Below are positions 5,870 to 6,273 of a stretch of 6,273 bases of DNA, piece by piece. A program made the position numbers and the translations under genes. This stretch comes from Dehalococcoidia bacterium (GTDB lineage Bacteria; Chloroflexota; Dehalococcoidia; Dehalococcoidales; UBA3254), in assembly GCA_030691835.1 (NCBI GenBank), contig JAUYDO010000277.1, positions 1 through 6,273 on the forward strand, written 5' to 3'. The notes below the pieces were generated by a model that saw nothing but the letters and a program-made list of their open reading frames with translations, was not told the DNA's origin and did not search any database. Each line of letters opens with the position of its first letter. Within the stretch, counting starts at the first letter, position 1.

Positions 5870-6273
5870 ATGATAGTTTCCAAGAGAATAGTATTGCACT
5901 TCCCCAAACGGATGGTAGATAAACCGATAATTTACCACTTGATTAAGGACTATGACCTCGAGTTCAATATCCTGAAGGCTTCTGTCACCCCTGAGGAAGA
6001 AGGGCTGATGGTCATGGAGCTGAAGGGAGAGCAGGAGCAGTACGATAACGGCATTCAGTACCTTATCGACAGCGGCGTCAAGATTCAGGCGCTGAGCCAG
6101 GACGTCATCCGCAACGAGGAGCGGTGCACCTCCTGCGGCGCCTGCATCACCATCTGTCCCTCCGGCGCCTTTGAGCTTGAACCCGGAACAATGAAGGTGA
6201 GCTTCAACAACGCCAACTGTGTGGCTTGCGGACTGTGCATCAAGCCCTGTCCCCCCAGGGCTATGGAGCTTCA
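5870..6273 (+). CDS. NIL-domain protein with two [4Fe-4S] ferredoxin motifs, 3' end outside the window
   Basis: The frame is open for 134 complete codons to the window edge. Residues about 3-78 form a NIL domain, the small ACT-like fold also found in methionine transporter ATPases and thought to sense or bind sulfur amino acids. A bacterial-type 2[4Fe-4S] ferredoxin domain follows: Cys86, 89, 92 and 96 (CTSCGACITICP) and Cys117, 120, 123 and 127 (CVACGLCIKPCP). The same architecture is seen in the MA1822-type partner of COG1900, which is proposed to supply electrons for reducing the sulfur-bearing intermediate in homocysteine synthesis. Family members are only slightly longer than what is visible, so the stop probably lies close beyond the edge. 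It is co-transcribed with the upstream HcyBio gene and has its own strong ribosome site. Confidence 0.9.
   Translation, partial: MIVSKRIVLHFPKRMVDKPIIYHLIKDYDLEFNILKASVTPEEEGLMVMELKGEQEQYDNGIQYLIDSGVKIQALSQDVIRNEERCTSCGACITICPSGAFELEPGTMKVSFNNANCVACGLCIKPCPPRAMEL

Noticed and set aside
5865..5873. Two-codon ORF ATG AAA TGA just before the NIL-ferredoxin start
   Set aside because: The ribosome site is only 1-2 bp from this ATG, too close to use, and well placed for the ATG at 5870.

Overview
The window reads as ordinary chromosomal DNA of an anaerobic bacterium. Most likely it is a member of the Chloroflexota such as a Dehalococcoidia-type lineage. That placement is an inference from the general look of ClpP, trigger factor and AspRS, a predicted non-discriminating AspRS and an anaerobic sulfur-assimilation gene pair; no phylogeny could be run. 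No mobile element, CRISPR array or phage gene is seen.

Layout. Bases 1-25 are the 3' end of a tRNA gene on the + strand, probably tRNA-Ala, with an encoded CCA. Bases 46-3775 hold a compact minus-strand operon, in transcription order aspS (aspartyl-tRNA synthetase), tig (trigger factor) and clpP (Clp protease subunit). Adjacent genes overlap by 4 bp (GTGA and ATGA). A near-consensus sigma-70 promoter sits just upstream of aspS (3814-3842), and a rho-independent terminator (3899-3930) separates this operon from the gene before it. That gene (3955-4371, minus strand) is a stand-alone response-regulator receiver domain in which the usual phospho-acceptor aspartate is replaced by glycine.

A divergent intergenic region (4372-4635) contains an imperfect direct repeat with a 29-bp period, two inverted repeats sharing AAGTT/AACTT half-sites, and a strong + strand promoter (TTGACA, 17-bp spacer, TATCAT). 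The promoter is placed so that transcription should start at or within a base or two of the ATG of the next gene, which has no Shine-Dalgarno sequence. A leaderless mRNA is therefore predicted.

The + strand genes are a COG1900/DUF39 (HcyBio) protein (4636-5844) and, 25 bp downstream, a NIL-domain protein with two [4Fe-4S] ferredoxin motifs (5870 to the window end, cut off). This pair matches the system that makes homocysteine from aspartate semialdehyde and sulfide in methanogens and some sulfate reducers. It is the most interesting biology in the window: sulfide assimilation for methionine synthesis that bypasses the O-acyl-homoserine route, apparently under dedicated operator-like control. 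The family is already known, so what looks new is mainly its regulation and host context.
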